From: Sulfurimonas sp.
Lineage (GTDB): Bacteria; Campylobacterota; Campylobacteria; Campylobacterales; Sulfurimonadaceae
DNA length: 64,000 nt
Assembly (NCBI RefSeq): GCF_019429335.1
Contig: NZ_JAHYJB010000003.1
Coordinates: 1-64,000 of the forward strand
Direction: 5' to 3'
Of this stretch, positions 47,652-56,610 are shown one piece after another (within the stretch, counting starts at the first letter, position 1; every line of letters begins with the position of its first letter). The notes under the pieces were generated by a model. The model saw nothing but the letters and a program-made list of their open reading frames with translations. It ran no database searches and was not told where the DNA came from. The translations under genes were made by a program, and so were the position numbers.

Positions 47652-48587
47652 TTAGTTGTGGTAATCATTTATAATGATAAATTTAAGTCCCTCACGAGTG
47701 GAGCGAACAGCTACATATTTGTTTGGATATTTGTCACGAAGCTCTTTTAGTGCGATTTGGATTAAAACACCGTCAAGTATCTTGGTCTGCGCACGTCCGT
47801 CTCTGTCCACATTTTCACAGACCGTTACTAGATATCTTGCTACAGACTCCTCTTGATTTTTTAAAAATTCTGCAATCTCAAGGCGTAGCTGAAGCTGATA
47901 CTTTGCATTAATCCAGTTAAAAATCATATATGATAGAGCTTTGTATCTGTAGCCCTCCTTTCCTATAAGAAGCGCCGCATCTTCGCCTTTAAACTCAACT
48001 AAAAGCGTAGCTTCGTCATAAGCAGTTACTTTTATTTTATCAATTTTGAAGCAGATAAGGTCAAAAAGTTCGTTTATTTCTCTCTCAACTCTTGTTGCAA
48101 CTTCATAAGCGCTCATACTTGCAGGAACACCCCCTTGCTTTTCATCGCCCTCTTCTTCATAATCAGCAGTATAGTTGATATCTGCCATATCGTAATCATC
48201 GTCATCTTGTATACTGACAAACGACTGAGGCATAAATGTGTCGTTAACGACTTGGCGAGGGGTGTTTTTTGTTTCGCTTTTTGGTTTTCTGCTCTCTTGT
48301 TTGTACTCTTTTTTCGGCTCTAGCTTCTGTTCTGGTTTAGGCTGAATTTTTGGCTCAGGTCTTATCTCTCTTTTTTGCGTCTCTTTTGGAACGTCATGAG
48401 CATCTGATTTTTTTAGTTCCTGATTTTTCTTTGCGGCAACTATAATCGCACTCTTTTTAAAAAGTCCCATAAAACCGTTGCTAGGAATCTGAACAATCTC
48501 AATAACAAGCTCGCTCGCAGAACAACCAAGAGCCGAAGCAGCATCTTTACATGCCTGCTCAAGAGTAGTTGATTCTATCTTAATCAT
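47652..48587 (-). CDS. jag: Jag-family RNA-binding protein (Jag_N and KH)
   Basis: A 311-aa protein beside yidC. The Jag_N domain (about 1-52) has SNGFMGLFKKSAIIVAA. A long basic/Pro/Glu-rich linker (about 60-125) follows, then a KH-II domain with LLIGKEGYRYKALSYMIF (about 205-260). The C-terminus (DRDGRAQTKILDGVLIQIAL) occupies the place of R3H but lacks a clear R-x3-H. Jag proteins (KhpB/EloR) bind small RNAs and influence cell elongation in Gram-positives; the role here is unproven. It overlaps yidC by 8 nt. Confidence 0.88.
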   Translation of the reverse strand: MIKIESTTLEQACKDAASALGCSASELVIEIVQIPSNGFMGLFKKSAIIVAAKKNQELKKSDAHDVPKETQKREIRPEPKIQPKPEQKLEPKKEYKQESRKPKSETKNTPRQVVNDTFMPQSFVSIQDDDDYDMADINYTADYEEEGDEKQGGVPASMSAYEVATRVEREINELFDLICFKIDKIKVTAYDEATLLVEFKGEDAALLIGKEGYRYKALSYMIFNWINAKYQLQLRLEIAEFLKNQEESVARYLVTVCENVDRDGRAQTKILDGVLIQIALKELRDKYPNKYVAVRSTREGLKFIIINDYHN

Positions 48588-50199
48588 CTTTTTTCTCCAA
48601 ATGTTTATGAGCAGCTATCTGTGCATCTTTTGCGTTTTTGAACTGCTGATTTACGATAAACTGCTGTCCTATTGAGAAAAGGTTGTTTACAAACCAGTAA
48701 AGAACCAGACCCGATGGGAACGTTATAAAGAAGAAGGTAAAGATAATAGGTAAAAACTTAAATATCTTCTCCTGCAAAGGATCAGTGAAGTTACTTGGAG
48801 TAAGCTTCTGCTGATAGTACATTGAAGCGCCCATTAATATCGGTAAAACTAACGTTGAATCCATTCTTGAGAGGTCATTTACCCAGAACATCCATGGAGC
48901 ACCCTGAAGCTCAACCGCATTTAAAAGAACACGGTAAATCGCAAAAAATACAGGTATCTGAAGAAGCATTGGAAGACATCCGCCAAGAGGGTTTGCGCCA
49001 TGCTTTTTATAAAGATCCATGACGGCGGCATTTGTTCGCTGAGGGTCACCTTTATATTTCGCCTGAACTTCTTTTATTAGCGGTGCGATATCTTTTATCT
49101 TCTGCATAGAGACCATACCTTTGTATGTCAAAGGATACAGAACCGCTCTTATTATGATAGTAAGTCCTATAATTGCCCAGCCCCAGTTGCCAAAAATTCC
49201 GTGCAGCCAAAGCAATAGCTGAAACAGAGGTTTTGAAGCAAACGTAAACCATCCGTACTCGATAGCATTGGTTAAAACAGGGTTGATAGCATCTAGTGTC
49301 TTATAATCTTTTTGCCCTAAATATCCGCCAAAAGAGATATTTTGAGGAGCCTCAAAATAGATAACAGGATTATTCTCTCTATCTCTCTCTACAATAATAT
49401 TAGTCTCTTTTGCAAATCCGTACATAATTGATGCGGAGTATTGGTCAAACGCCGAGATGAGTTCTACACCGTTAAAAGTTTTGCGGCCTTCTGCATCTCC
49501 GTCTTCAATAATTGTAACCAAATCATCATCCGTATAGACCATAGCGCCGGAGACTGTCATCATCTGCTCTGTTATGCGAGGTCTCTGCCCTAAATAGATA
49601 AAATATCTCTTATCGTCAGATAGCGACACTTTTGCATCATAATGTCCATCAGGATAGAAAGTAATCTCTTTTGTAACAGTCAGGTTTGATAGCTTTTGAG
49701 TCAACGTAACCTTTTGAGAGGTCTCATCTAAAGTCAACTGAGAGACATCTGCAGTATAAGCAACTTTTGTCGCTTCACTATTTAGATTTTCATCCAAAAA
49801 TCTTACAAAAAGAGGTTTAGTGCCTGTTGATGGAATCAACTCTGCATGCTTGTCGTCTTTGTCGTTATATTTGTCTTGAAGAAGAATCTTTGAAGAGATT
49901 CTCCCCAATGTATCCAACTTGAGTATAAATTTTGGGTTGTTGATAGTCACAATGGTGCTTAAATCATTTTGAGCCATCTTCTCATCAGTTGAAATTTGAT
50001 GCCCGACTGCATCCTCTATATTTACAACTTGAGCTCTGTTTTGTGCTTGCTGATTTTGTACACTCTGAATCTTTTGAGCATCTGATTGTGCCACTTCCGG
50101 TTGCTCTGCCGGATAAATTGCTGTATAAACTACAAAAAATACGAATGATAGCAATATTGCTACTATTAGTCTCTGATTTGGTGTCATTTTGTCGAACAC
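48580..50199 (-). CDS. yidC: Membrane protein insertase YidC
   Basis: 539-aa inner membrane insertase, Gram-negative type. An N-terminal TM helix (LIVAILLSFVFFVVYTAIYP) is followed by a large periplasmic domain (about 30-310) and the conserved 60KD_IMP core with five TM helices (from about 320: WGWAIIGLTIIIRAVLYPLT, then LGGCLPMLLQIPVFFAIYRV). The basic C-terminus is KHLEKKDD. It overlaps yidD by 16 nt and jag by 8 nt. Confidence 0.96.
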   Translation of the reverse strand: MFDKMTPNQRLIVAILLSFVFFVVYTAIYPAEQPEVAQSDAQKIQSVQNQQAQNRAQVVNIEDAVGHQISTDEKMAQNDLSTIVTINNPKFILKLDTLGRISSKILLQDKYNDKDDKHAELIPSTGTKPLFVRFLDENLNSEATKVAYTADVSQLTLDETSQKVTLTQKLSNLTVTKEITFYPDGHYDAKVSLSDDKRYFIYLGQRPRITEQMMTVSGAMVYTDDDLVTIIEDGDAEGRKTFNGVELISAFDQYSASIMYGFAKETNIIVERDRENNPVIYFEAPQNISFGGYLGQKDYKTLDAINPVLTNAIEYGWFTFASKPLFQLLLWLHGIFGNWGWAIIGLTIIIRAVLYPLTYKGMVSMQKIKDIAPLIKEVQAKYKGDPQRTNAAVMDLYKKHGANPLGGCLPMLLQIPVFFAIYRVLLNAVELQGAPWMFWVNDLSRMDSTLVLPILMGASMYYQQKLTPSNFTDPLQEKIFKFLPIIFTFFFITFPSGLVLYWFVNNLFSIGQQFIVNQQFKNAKDAQIAAHKHLEKKDD

Positions 50200-50528
50200 G
50201 GTTGCCCTTTGTATGAAAAATTTTTTATAATAAAAAAGCGGTTTTTTTTATTTGGAACCAACCAATATTTTATAGAATCAATCCCCAATCTAGCGGGCTT
50301 TAATGACAGCTTGTCTAGTAGCGGATACTCTATGCCACCGTCAAATAATTGATTACAACGGAGTATTCTAGTAAAAGTGTGGTAAAAAGCACTTGAAATG
50401 GAGTTGTTTTCGAAATTAATTCTTGCATATTCGCTACAAGATGGGTAATATCTGCAACTACCATATCCAATTAATGTAAAAAACTTCTGATAGAGCCATA
50501 AGAGCTTAAGTAAAAATTTTCTAATCAT
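50184..50528 (-). CDS. yidD: Membrane protein insertion efficiency factor YidD
   Basis: 114-aa small membrane-associated protein that helps YidC-dependent insertion. The family signature is intact: YGSCRYYPSCSEYARINFE, then RILRCNQLFDGGIEYPLL. The three conserved cysteines are present. Its start overlaps the rnpA stop by 4 nt. Confidence 0.93.
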   Translation of the reverse strand: MIRKFLLKLLWLYQKFFTLIGYGSCRYYPSCSEYARINFENNSISSAFYHTFTRILRCNQLFDGGIEYPLLDKLSLKPARLGIDSIKYWLVPNKKNRFFIIKNFSYKGQPCSTK

Positions 50529-50848
50529 TGGATTTTTTTATTGATTGCATCTAATCGAGTTAAAACTTTTTCAAAGTCGCTTTTTAACTTTTGATGTGTT
50601 GTTTCGTCGATTGCTTGTTTGGCTACAAATATATATGTGCCATCTTTTAGAAGAGAAGAGTATTCCAAAAATAGAGCGCGAAGTCTTCTTTTTGCTCTGT
50701 TTCGTTTTACGGCATTGCCTATTTTCTTAGTAGCAGTAAATCCCACTTTTTTGTTGCTAGCCGCAGGAAGAAAAAACAGCACAATAGTGCTTGAATGAGC
50801 ATCTTTTCCTTTTCTATATATATACTGAAACTCCTTATGCAGCTTCAG
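50525..50848 (-). CDS. rnpA: Ribonuclease P protein component (RnpA), non-canonical start
   Basis: Protein subunit of RNase P, needed for tRNA 5' maturation. The RNR motif is in GNAVKRNRAKRRLR. The first ATG/GTG/TTG in frame is the GTG at 50782, which would give only 85 aa. The conserved first helix, LKLHKEFQYIYRKGKDAHSS, is encoded upstream in the same frame without any of these codons, back to a TAA inside the end of rpmH. A CTG at 50846-50848 (about 107 aa) or an ATT at 50873-50875 is the likely start; CTG is shown here. Overlapping or coupled rpmH-rnpA translation is known elsewhere. Confidence 0.85.
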   Translation of the reverse strand: MKLHKEFQYIYRKGKDAHSSTIVLFFLPAASNKKVGFTATKKIGNAVKRNRAKRRLRALFLEYSSLLKDGTYIFVAKQAIDETTHQKLKSDFEKVLTRLDAINKKIQ

Positions 50849-50862
50849 CGTATAGAAATTTC

Positions 50863-50997
50863 CTAAACTGACAATTTTTTACGACCCTTAGCACGACGAC
50901 GGTTAATTATACGACGGCCATTTTTTGTTGACATTCTCAATCTGAAACCGTGAGTTGATTTTCTCGGTTTTCCATGAGGCTGGTATGTTCTTTTCAT
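50863..50997 (-). CDS. rpmH: 50S ribosomal protein L34
   Basis: 44-aa basic ribosomal protein: it begins [18 protein letters not shown], continues [20 protein letters not shown] and ends KLSV. AAGGATG precedes the ATG. It is the first gene of the rpmH-rnpA-yidD-yidC-jag-mnmE cluster. Its last codons carry the upstream part of the rnpA frame. Confidence 0.97.
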   Translation of the reverse strand: MKRTYQPHGKPRKSTHGFRLRMSTKNGRRIINRRRAKGRKKLSV

Positions 50998-51070
50998 AGA
51001 CACATCCTTCTTTAAATTAAGTCCGCAATATTACAAAAAAGTTACTTAAAGCGTGGTTAAGGTTCTATTT

Positions 51071-51424
51071 TTACCTGATAATATAATCTTTTAGAGTATC
51101 TCCGCTAGATTGCTCAAACGAAGTCGCAATGTCAAAGAGTTTCTCTTTTAGCCCAACATGGCAATCTCTGCACTCCTGAATTACATCATGCTCTTTTACT
51201 TTTGCTTTGTAAATTTTAGACATCGGATGACACCCGAAACAGTCTGCACCGCAATCTGCCATCTTGTTTGGTTCGGCTTGATGACAGTTTATACATGTAA
51301 GCATCGGTTTGTGTCTTAAATCCTCGTTTATTGTCGGAATAAGACCTGGATGACATGACATGCAATCACCGGTACATGCAAAGACTGAGACCGAAAAACA
51401 GAGCGATAAAATTATATATTTCAT
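51071..51424 (-). CDS. Periplasmic tetraheme c-type cytochrome
   Basis: A 117-aa exported cytochrome. A signal peptide (MKYIILSLCFSVSVFA) is followed by four CxxCH haem sites: C21-H25 (CMSCH), C44-H48 (CINCH), C62-H66 (CFGCH) and C85-H89 (CRDCH). Extra histidines (H38, H79) could be distal ligands. It is a small electron carrier; no redox partner is adjacent. TATAAT ends 6 nt before the ATG, inside the clpB stop region, and there is no Shine-Dalgarno, so a leaderless mRNA is likely. Confidence 0.9.
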   Translation of the reverse strand: MKYIILSLCFSVSVFACTGDCMSCHPGLIPTINEDLRHKPMLTCINCHQAEPNKMADCGADCFGCHPMSKIYKAKVKEHDVIQECRDCHVGLKEKLFDIATSFEQSSGDTLKDYIIR

Positions 51425-51430
51425 ACCAAA

Positions 51431-51436
51431 ATTATA
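51431..51436 (-). promoter_or_regulatory. -10 element of the tetraheme cytochrome gene
   Basis: A perfect TATAAT on the minus strand overlaps the clpB stop codon and lies exactly 6 nt before the cytochrome ATG. No convincing -35. It predicts a transcript starting at or next to the ATG. Confidence 0.5.
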
Positions 51437-54026
51437 GCCCTGCTTCTATTTGCGATATTTTTACCTTTATCTCGCCGTCTTTAAAATCAAAATCAACATG
51501 TGAGCCCTCGACAACATTGCCCTCCAGTATGAGTTCCGCCAGTCTATCTTCAACTATCTCGTACAGAGCACGCTTAAGCGGTCTAGCTCCATAAACTGGG
51601 TCAAACCCAGCCTCTGCTATGTAAGCTTTTGCATTTGGCGTCAATGTTAAGGCAATATCTCTTGAAGCCACTTTTTTAGCAATTTCGCTAAAGAAGATAT
51701 CAACAATTCCTACTATCTGCTCACGTCCAAGAGCGTTAAATATAACAATGTCATCCAAGCGATTTAAAAATTCAGGTTTAAACGACTTCTTCAGCTCTCC
51801 CAAAACCATCTCTTGAAGCGCATCCGAGTTTGGATTGTTTATGATTTTATCGCTTGCAATGTTTGATGTCAAAATAATAATAGTATTTGTAAAATCAACT
51901 GTAACTCCCTTGTTATCGGTCAATCTTCCATCATCTAAAACCTGCAACAAGATGTTAAATACATCTGGATGGGCTTTTTCTACCTCATCAAAAAGAATTA
52001 CGCTGTATGGTTTTCTTCTAACCGCCTCTGTGAGCTGTCCGCCCTCTTCATATCCGACATATCCCGGAGCCGCACCGACAAGACGGGAGACCGAATGTTT
52101 TTCCATATATTCACTCATGTCTATTCTTATCATAGCATCAGCGGAGTCAAACAAAAACTTAGCAAGAGTTTTAGCCGTTTGAGTTTTACCAACACCAGTA
52201 GGTCCCAAAAACAGGAAACTTCCTATTGGCGAATTGCCGCTTGATAGCCCTGCTTTGTTTCTTTTAATCGCACGCGCCACCGCATGCGTAGCCTTGCTCT
52301 GTCCTACAACCTCTTTATTTAGCTCATCTTCTACGTTTAAAATTTTATCTTTGTCGGCTTGGAGCATCTTCTTAACAGGAATGCCTGTCCATCTTGAGAC
52401 AATAGAGGCAATGGACTCCTCATCAACGCTGTTTTTTAGGAGCGTTCCCTCTTTTTGAAGCTTTTCCCAATTCTCTGTAATCTCTTTTTCCTGAGTTAGA
52501 AGTGCAGGAATCTCTCCATACTCTATCTCAGCCGCACGGTTAAACTCCGACGTGCTTTTTGCCACATGTGCTTCTCTTCTTTTTGCTTCAATCTCATTTT
52601 TTATGCTTGATATTTTTCCAAACACCTCTTTTTCATATGCAAACTGCGCCTCAAGGCTTCTAACCTTCTCCTCAACATCCGCCAACTCTTTTTTAATCTC
52701 TTCAAGCCGCTTTGTATTTGCAGGTGACTCTTCCATTTTTAGAGCCTCTTGCTCTACACGCAACTCTGATTTTTTTATCTTTGCATTGCTTAGAGCATGC
52801 GGTTCCGACTCTATCTGCATCTTAAGCTCAGCCGCAGCTTCATCGATTAGGTCGATTGCTTTATCAGGCAAAAATCTATCTGCGATATATCTGTCGGAGA
52901 GTTTTGCAGCCGCGACCAGAGCGCTGTCTGTAATGGTTACATTATGGTGCGTCTCAAGTCTCTCTTTTATACCGCGAAGTATCTGAAGCGACTGATTTAC
53001 AGTCGGTTCACTAAGATTAATAGGCAAGAAACGTCTCTGAAGAGCCATATCTTTTTCAAAATACTTTCTATACTCTTTGAGCGTTGTCGCTCCAATGGTA
53101 TGCAACTCTCCGCGTGCAAGCGCAGGCTTTAGGATATTTGCCGCATCCATGCTTCCCTCGCTCGCTCCAGCTCCGACTATTGTGTGAATCTCATCTATAA
53201 AAAGAATGATATTACCGCTCTTTTTAACCTCGTCTATTACAGCTTTTAATCTGTCTTCAAACTCGCCTCTGTATTTTGCACCTGCGATTAAAGCACTCAT
53301 ATCAAGAGCAATCACCTTTTTGTTTTGAAGCGATGTCGGAACTTTGCCGTCACTTATTCTCTGAGCAAGACCCTCGACGAGAGCCGTTTTACCAACCCCA
53401 GGCTCACCTAAAAGCATAGGGTTGTTTTTAGTTTTGCGGATTAGTATCTGCATCATGCGGGTAATCTCTTCATCTCGTCCAATTACCGGAGCGAGCTTGC
53501 CCTCTCCTGCCTCTTGTGTTAAATCGACTCCATACTTTTTCAAAGACTCTAAAGTCTCATCGGAGCTTTGAGAGTCTATCTTCGCGCTGCCGCGAGATGC
53601 TTCTATATTTTTAGCAAGCTCAGATATATCTATATACTTTTTCAGCAGACTAAGAAACGGCTCGTTCTTTAGATTTGCCAATATATATGTATCGACAGCC
53701 AAAAAAGAGTCTCCGTTTTTTGTCATAAGTCCGATACCGTTTTCTAAGGTTTGAACAAAATTTCTTGATAACTTTATATTCTCTTTTGAGATAGATGATG
53801 ATTTTGGCAGCTTCTCGCTAAGACTCTTTACGTCAAGCTCAATCGCGACCTTGTCAATACTCATTTTGTTGAACATCTGATTTAGCACAGAGTTTGAGTT
53901 TGTCAGCTGCGCCCATAAAAAGTGCACAGGCTCAACCTCTTGGTTTTTATTATGCAGAGCCAGCGACACCGCCGACTCAATTGATTCACTCATATTGTTT
54001 GTTAGTTTCTCAAATATATTATTCAT
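51432..54026 (-). CDS. clpB: ClpB disaggregase
   Basis: AAA+ unfoldase that works with DnaK to dissolve protein aggregates. 864 aa, full length. N-terminal Clp_N repeats (about 1-145), NBD1 with Walker [14 protein letters not shown], a long middle coiled coil (about 400-530), NBD2 with Walker [13 protein letters not shown], and a C-terminal D2-small domain. A HAIR-like operator sits on its promoter, so it is probably repressed by the HspR encoded at 16.1 kb. Confidence 0.97.
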   Translation of the reverse strand: MNNIFEKLTNNMSESIESAVSLALHNKNQEVEPVHFLWAQLTNSNSVLNQMFNKMSIDKVAIELDVKSLSEKLPKSSSISKENIKLSRNFVQTLENGIGLMTKNGDSFLAVDTYILANLKNEPFLSLLKKYIDISELAKNIEASRGSAKIDSQSSDETLESLKKYGVDLTQEAGEGKLAPVIGRDEEITRMMQILIRKTKNNPMLLGEPGVGKTALVEGLAQRISDGKVPTSLQNKKVIALDMSALIAGAKYRGEFEDRLKAVIDEVKKSGNIILFIDEIHTIVGAGASEGSMDAANILKPALARGELHTIGATTLKEYRKYFEKDMALQRRFLPINLSEPTVNQSLQILRGIKERLETHHNVTITDSALVAAAKLSDRYIADRFLPDKAIDLIDEAAAELKMQIESEPHALSNAKIKKSELRVEQEALKMEESPANTKRLEEIKKELADVEEKVRSLEAQFAYEKEVFGKISSIKNEIEAKRREAHVAKSTSEFNRAAEIEYGEIPALLTQEKEITENWEKLQKEGTLLKNSVDEESIASIVSRWTGIPVKKMLQADKDKILNVEDELNKEVVGQSKATHAVARAIKRNKAGLSSGNSPIGSFLFLGPTGVGKTQTAKTLAKFLFDSADAMIRIDMSEYMEKHSVSRLVGAAPGYVGYEEGGQLTEAVRRKPYSVILFDEVEKAHPDVFNILLQVLDDGRLTDNKGVTVDFTNTIIILTSNIASDKIINNPNSDALQEMVLGELKKSFKPEFLNRLDDIVIFNALGREQIVGIVDIFFSEIAKKVASRDIALTLTPNAKAYIAEAGFDPVYGARPLKRALYEIVEDRLAELILEGNVVEGSHVDFDFKDGEIKVKISQIEAGL

Positions 54027-54059
54027 TTTCTATTTCCTTGCGTTTGATTTACAGAAAAT

Positions 54060-54090
54060 ATTATATCAAGTTGAGCGACTCATTGTCAAG
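54060..54090 (-). promoter_or_regulatory. clpB promoter with HAIR-like HspR operator
   Basis: On the minus strand TTGACA (54084-54089) and TATAAT (54060-54065) are 18 nt apart. The inverted repeat CTTGACA-N7-GCTCAAC (54070-54090) covers the -35 and most of the spacer and keeps the TTGA-N11-TCAA core of HAIR. The layout closely parallels the cbpA-hspR promoter, though the operator is shifted a few bases toward the -10. Confidence 0.7.
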
Positions 54091-54168
54091 TATATTTAGT
54101 CTATCTTATGCATATGTGATTTTAATTTTATTTGTAATATAATTCCAAAAATATTTATAGGATTTTAT

Positions 54169-54846
54169 ATGCCAACAATTATTAATGCAATACAAAACCG
54201 TTCGTCAAAAAGGGCATTTCTGCCAAAACCGATACCGCTCGATATCCAAGAAAAAATTTTAAATGCCGCTGCAATGACGCCAAGCGGTGCAAACATGCAG
54301 CCTTGGGTAACCTACGCTATAAGCAATCAAGAGGTTCTAAAAAATATAGGTGATGCAATTATAGAGAAGATGCAAAGCGGTGTAGAGAGCGACCAGTTTA
54401 TCCAGTACTATCCGCTAAACTGGAAAGCTCCTTATAGGAAGAGAAGAATAGAGACAGGTGTGGGATTATATACTCTAATGGGCGTTGACAGAAAAGATAT
54501 AGAGACACGAACAAAGATGTGGCACGACAACTTCAGGTGGTTTGGAGCACGTACTGTGTTTTTTGTCTTTACCGACAAGGCAATGATAGATGGTGCACAA
54601 GGCGCTCTTATTGATTGTGGCGCATACATGCAGACTATTATGCTTGCGGCTCAGGAGTTTGGCGTAGAAAGCTGCCCTCAAGGTTCAACTACGGAGTTTG
54701 GAAAAGTTGTAGCTGAGATACTTGAAGTTCCTCAAAATCTCGCACTTCTGTACAGCATAGTACTTGGCTACGAAGACAAGAGCGCTAAAATCAACACATA
54801 TAAACCAAGCAGAGTCGATTTAACAGAAAACGTAATATTTATCTAA
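54169..54846 (+). CDS. Nitroreductase-family flavoprotein
   Basis: A 225-aa FMN enzyme, NAD(P)H-dependent. The N-terminus has the family pattern IQNRSSKRAFLPKPIP, then AAMTPSGANMQPW, which binds FMN phosphate. The C-terminal part has LPQGSTTEFGKV-like spacing and LYSIVLGYED. The substrate is unknown. It has a TATAAT and an AGGA site upstream. The 3' end overlaps the convergent PLP enzyme gene by 8 nt. Confidence 0.88.
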   Translation: MPTIINAIQNRSSKRAFLPKPIPLDIQEKILNAAAMTPSGANMQPWVTYAISNQEVLKNIGDAIIEKMQSGVESDQFIQYYPLNWKAPYRKRRIETGVGLYTLMGVDRKDIETRTKMWHDNFRWFGARTVFFVFTDKAMIDGAQGALIDCGAYMQTIMLAAQEFGVESCPQGSTTEFGKVVAEILEVPQNLALLYSIVLGYEDKSAKINTYKPSRVDLTENVIFI

Positions 54847-55690
54847 AACCTTTTTGCGCATATCTGCGCATCATGCTCTCGTTTCCGCTTACTCCGCCGC
54901 TGTGAATATACAAAGTCTCTTCGTTAGTCTGCTCAATTAAACACTTCCAAAGACTTGGTGCATAAATCAGGTCAAACTCAACTCCTGCAGACAAAAGTTT
55001 CTGTTGTATCTCTAAAAACTCTCTATATGGTTTTGCGAAATGGTACTTTTTTTGCGGTTCTAAAATAGTAAGATTTTTTGGTATCTCATGAAGCGCGCTC
55101 ATCTGCTCTCTTAAGTAGTCGACATCACCAACGCAAGGGGTTGTATAAACTCTATACTCAGGCAGAGAGAGAGCAAGATAAAGCGCCGTTGTTCCGGTTC
55201 CTGATGGGGTGGCTAGAGATTTTACATGTAAGTTTTGCGCTCTTATCTCCTCGGCTAAAACTTCCAGCCCGAGTCTTGCTTCTTCTACCGCTCCGCCTTG
55301 ATCAATAACAAACGTTTTTTCATCCAGATTAAATCTCAAAGAGGCTATAAAATCTTTATAAAACTGCTGCTCGATTTCTACATGTAGCATTCCAAGACTC
55401 TTTGCATGATAAAAATTGCCGCTTTTTTCATTTTTTTGCGCATCGCTCAGAGGTTTTGTATAGTAGATAAACTCCCAGCCCTTGTTTTTACACATAGCGG
55501 CAATGGCGAGCATTGCATTTGACTGCGTTCCGCCGTAGGAGATAATTTTGTTAAATTGATCTGAGAGAGTTTGTAGAAGTGTATATAGTTTGCGGTATTT
55601 GTTTCCTGCTAAAAAAGGATCTATAAGATCATCTCTTTTAACATAAAAAACCCTCCCCTCTAAATCAATTTTAGATATGGGAGAGTTCAT
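54839..55690 (-). CDS. PLP enzyme, ACC deaminase / D-cysteine desulfhydrase family
   Basis: A 283-aa fold-type II PLP enzyme. The catalytic lysine lies in FLAGNKYRKLY and the cofactor-binding segment is ISYGGTQSNAMLAIAAM. The glycine-rich phosphate loop is ATPSGTGTTALYLAL. ACC deaminase and D-cysteine desulfhydrase cannot be told apart from sequence alone; desulfhydrase is more usual in such bacteria. It starts 4 nt after ppiC, with no Shine-Dalgarno, so it is probably translated by coupling. Confidence 0.82.
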   Translation of the reverse strand: MNSPISKIDLEGRVFYVKRDDLIDPFLAGNKYRKLYTLLQTLSDQFNKIISYGGTQSNAMLAIAAMCKNKGWEFIYYTKPLSDAQKNEKSGNFYHAKSLGMLHVEIEQQFYKDFIASLRFNLDEKTFVIDQGGAVEEARLGLEVLAEEIRAQNLHVKSLATPSGTGTTALYLALSLPEYRVYTTPCVGDVDYLREQMSALHEIPKNLTILEPQKKYHFAKPYREFLEIQQKLLSAGVEFDLIYAPSLWKCLIEQTNEETLYIHSGGVSGNESMMRRYAQKGFR

Positions 55691-55694
55691 AAAA

Positions 55695-56525
55695 TTATTT
55701 GATTTGAGCTTTTTTCTCTAACTCTTTCATTTTTGTCATCATAACTGTTTTTGCTTTTTCCATTTTCAGTCTCTGCTCGATAAACGGTTTTACCTCAGCA
55801 AAACTTTTTGTTGTCTTTGCTTTTTTATCTTCGATATATATTACATGGTATCCGAATTGAGTCTTCACAGGCTCTGTAGTAAACTCTTTAGCTTTCATAG
55901 AGAAAGCTTTGTCATTAAACTCAGGAACCATCTGTCCAGCAGTAAAATAACCTAAATCTCCACCCTCTGCCGCGCTTGCACATGTAGACTTCTCTTTTGC
56001 AATCTCAATAAATTTATTTTTAAGCGCGTCACCTTTGAGAGGCTTAAGTTCTGCTATAGCTTTTTTTGCATCTGCCTCTTTTTCTACTAGAATATGACGA
56101 GCATTAACGCTTTCATTTTCAACAAACTCTTCTTTGTTTGCGTCATAATATTTCTTAAGATCAGCATCTGAGATAGCAATTTTATCAACTTCTCTTTTTT
56201 GCCAAACCTGAATAGCAATCTCTTTTTTAATTCTCTCGGTTACTTCCGCGTACTTCTCTTTGTACTCTTGTGAGTCTAAAACACCGCTTTTTTTAGCATC
56301 GTCATACACAAGTTCTTTTGCAACAAGCTGCTCTAAAACCTGCTTTCTAAACTCCGCCTGTTTCTCTGTCGGAACCTGATTAAATCTGCCTTGAGTTGCA
56401 GCCATAAGTTCTCTCTCAACATCTTGTTGAGTAACAGCAGTTCCGTTGACTGTTACAAGCGTTTGTGCCATTGAGATAGTAGAGAGCATAGCTAAAGACG
56501 TTATGATTTTTGTTACTTTATTCAT
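55695..56525 (-). CDS. Periplasmic PpiC/SurA-like peptidyl-prolyl isomerase
   Basis: A 276-aa exported foldase. A signal peptide (to about residue 20, LAMLSTISMAQT) precedes an N-terminal chaperone region (about 22-125) and a parvulin domain (about 130-245) with NARHILVEKEADAK, GGDLGYFTAGQMVPEF and TQFGYHVIYIED. It resembles Campylobacter PEB4/CBF2, which helps outer membrane protein assembly and adhesion. AAGGAAA precedes the ATG. It is divergent from nth. Confidence 0.93.
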   Translation of the reverse strand: MNKVTKIITSLAMLSTISMAQTLVTVNGTAVTQQDVERELMAATQGRFNQVPTEKQAEFRKQVLEQLVAKELVYDDAKKSGVLDSQEYKEKYAEVTERIKKEIAIQVWQKREVDKIAISDADLKKYYDANKEEFVENESVNARHILVEKEADAKKAIAELKPLKGDALKNKFIEIAKEKSTCASAAEGGDLGYFTAGQMVPEFNDKAFSMKAKEFTTEPVKTQFGYHVIYIEDKKAKTTKSFAEVKPFIEQRLKMEKAKTVMMTKMKELEKKAQIK

Positions 56526-56598
56526 TATATTTCCTTGTTTAATTGTAAAAATTTTAGTTTGTTAATACTAATGATTATTAAACAAAGAGCATTTTATA

Positions 56599-56604
56599 TA
56601 TAAT
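56599..56604 (+). promoter_or_regulatory. -10 element of nth
   Basis: A perfect TATAAT exactly 6 nt before the nth ATG. Transcription would start at the start codon itself. The -35 region is weak. Confidence 0.5.
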
Positions 56605-56610
56605 TGCGTC

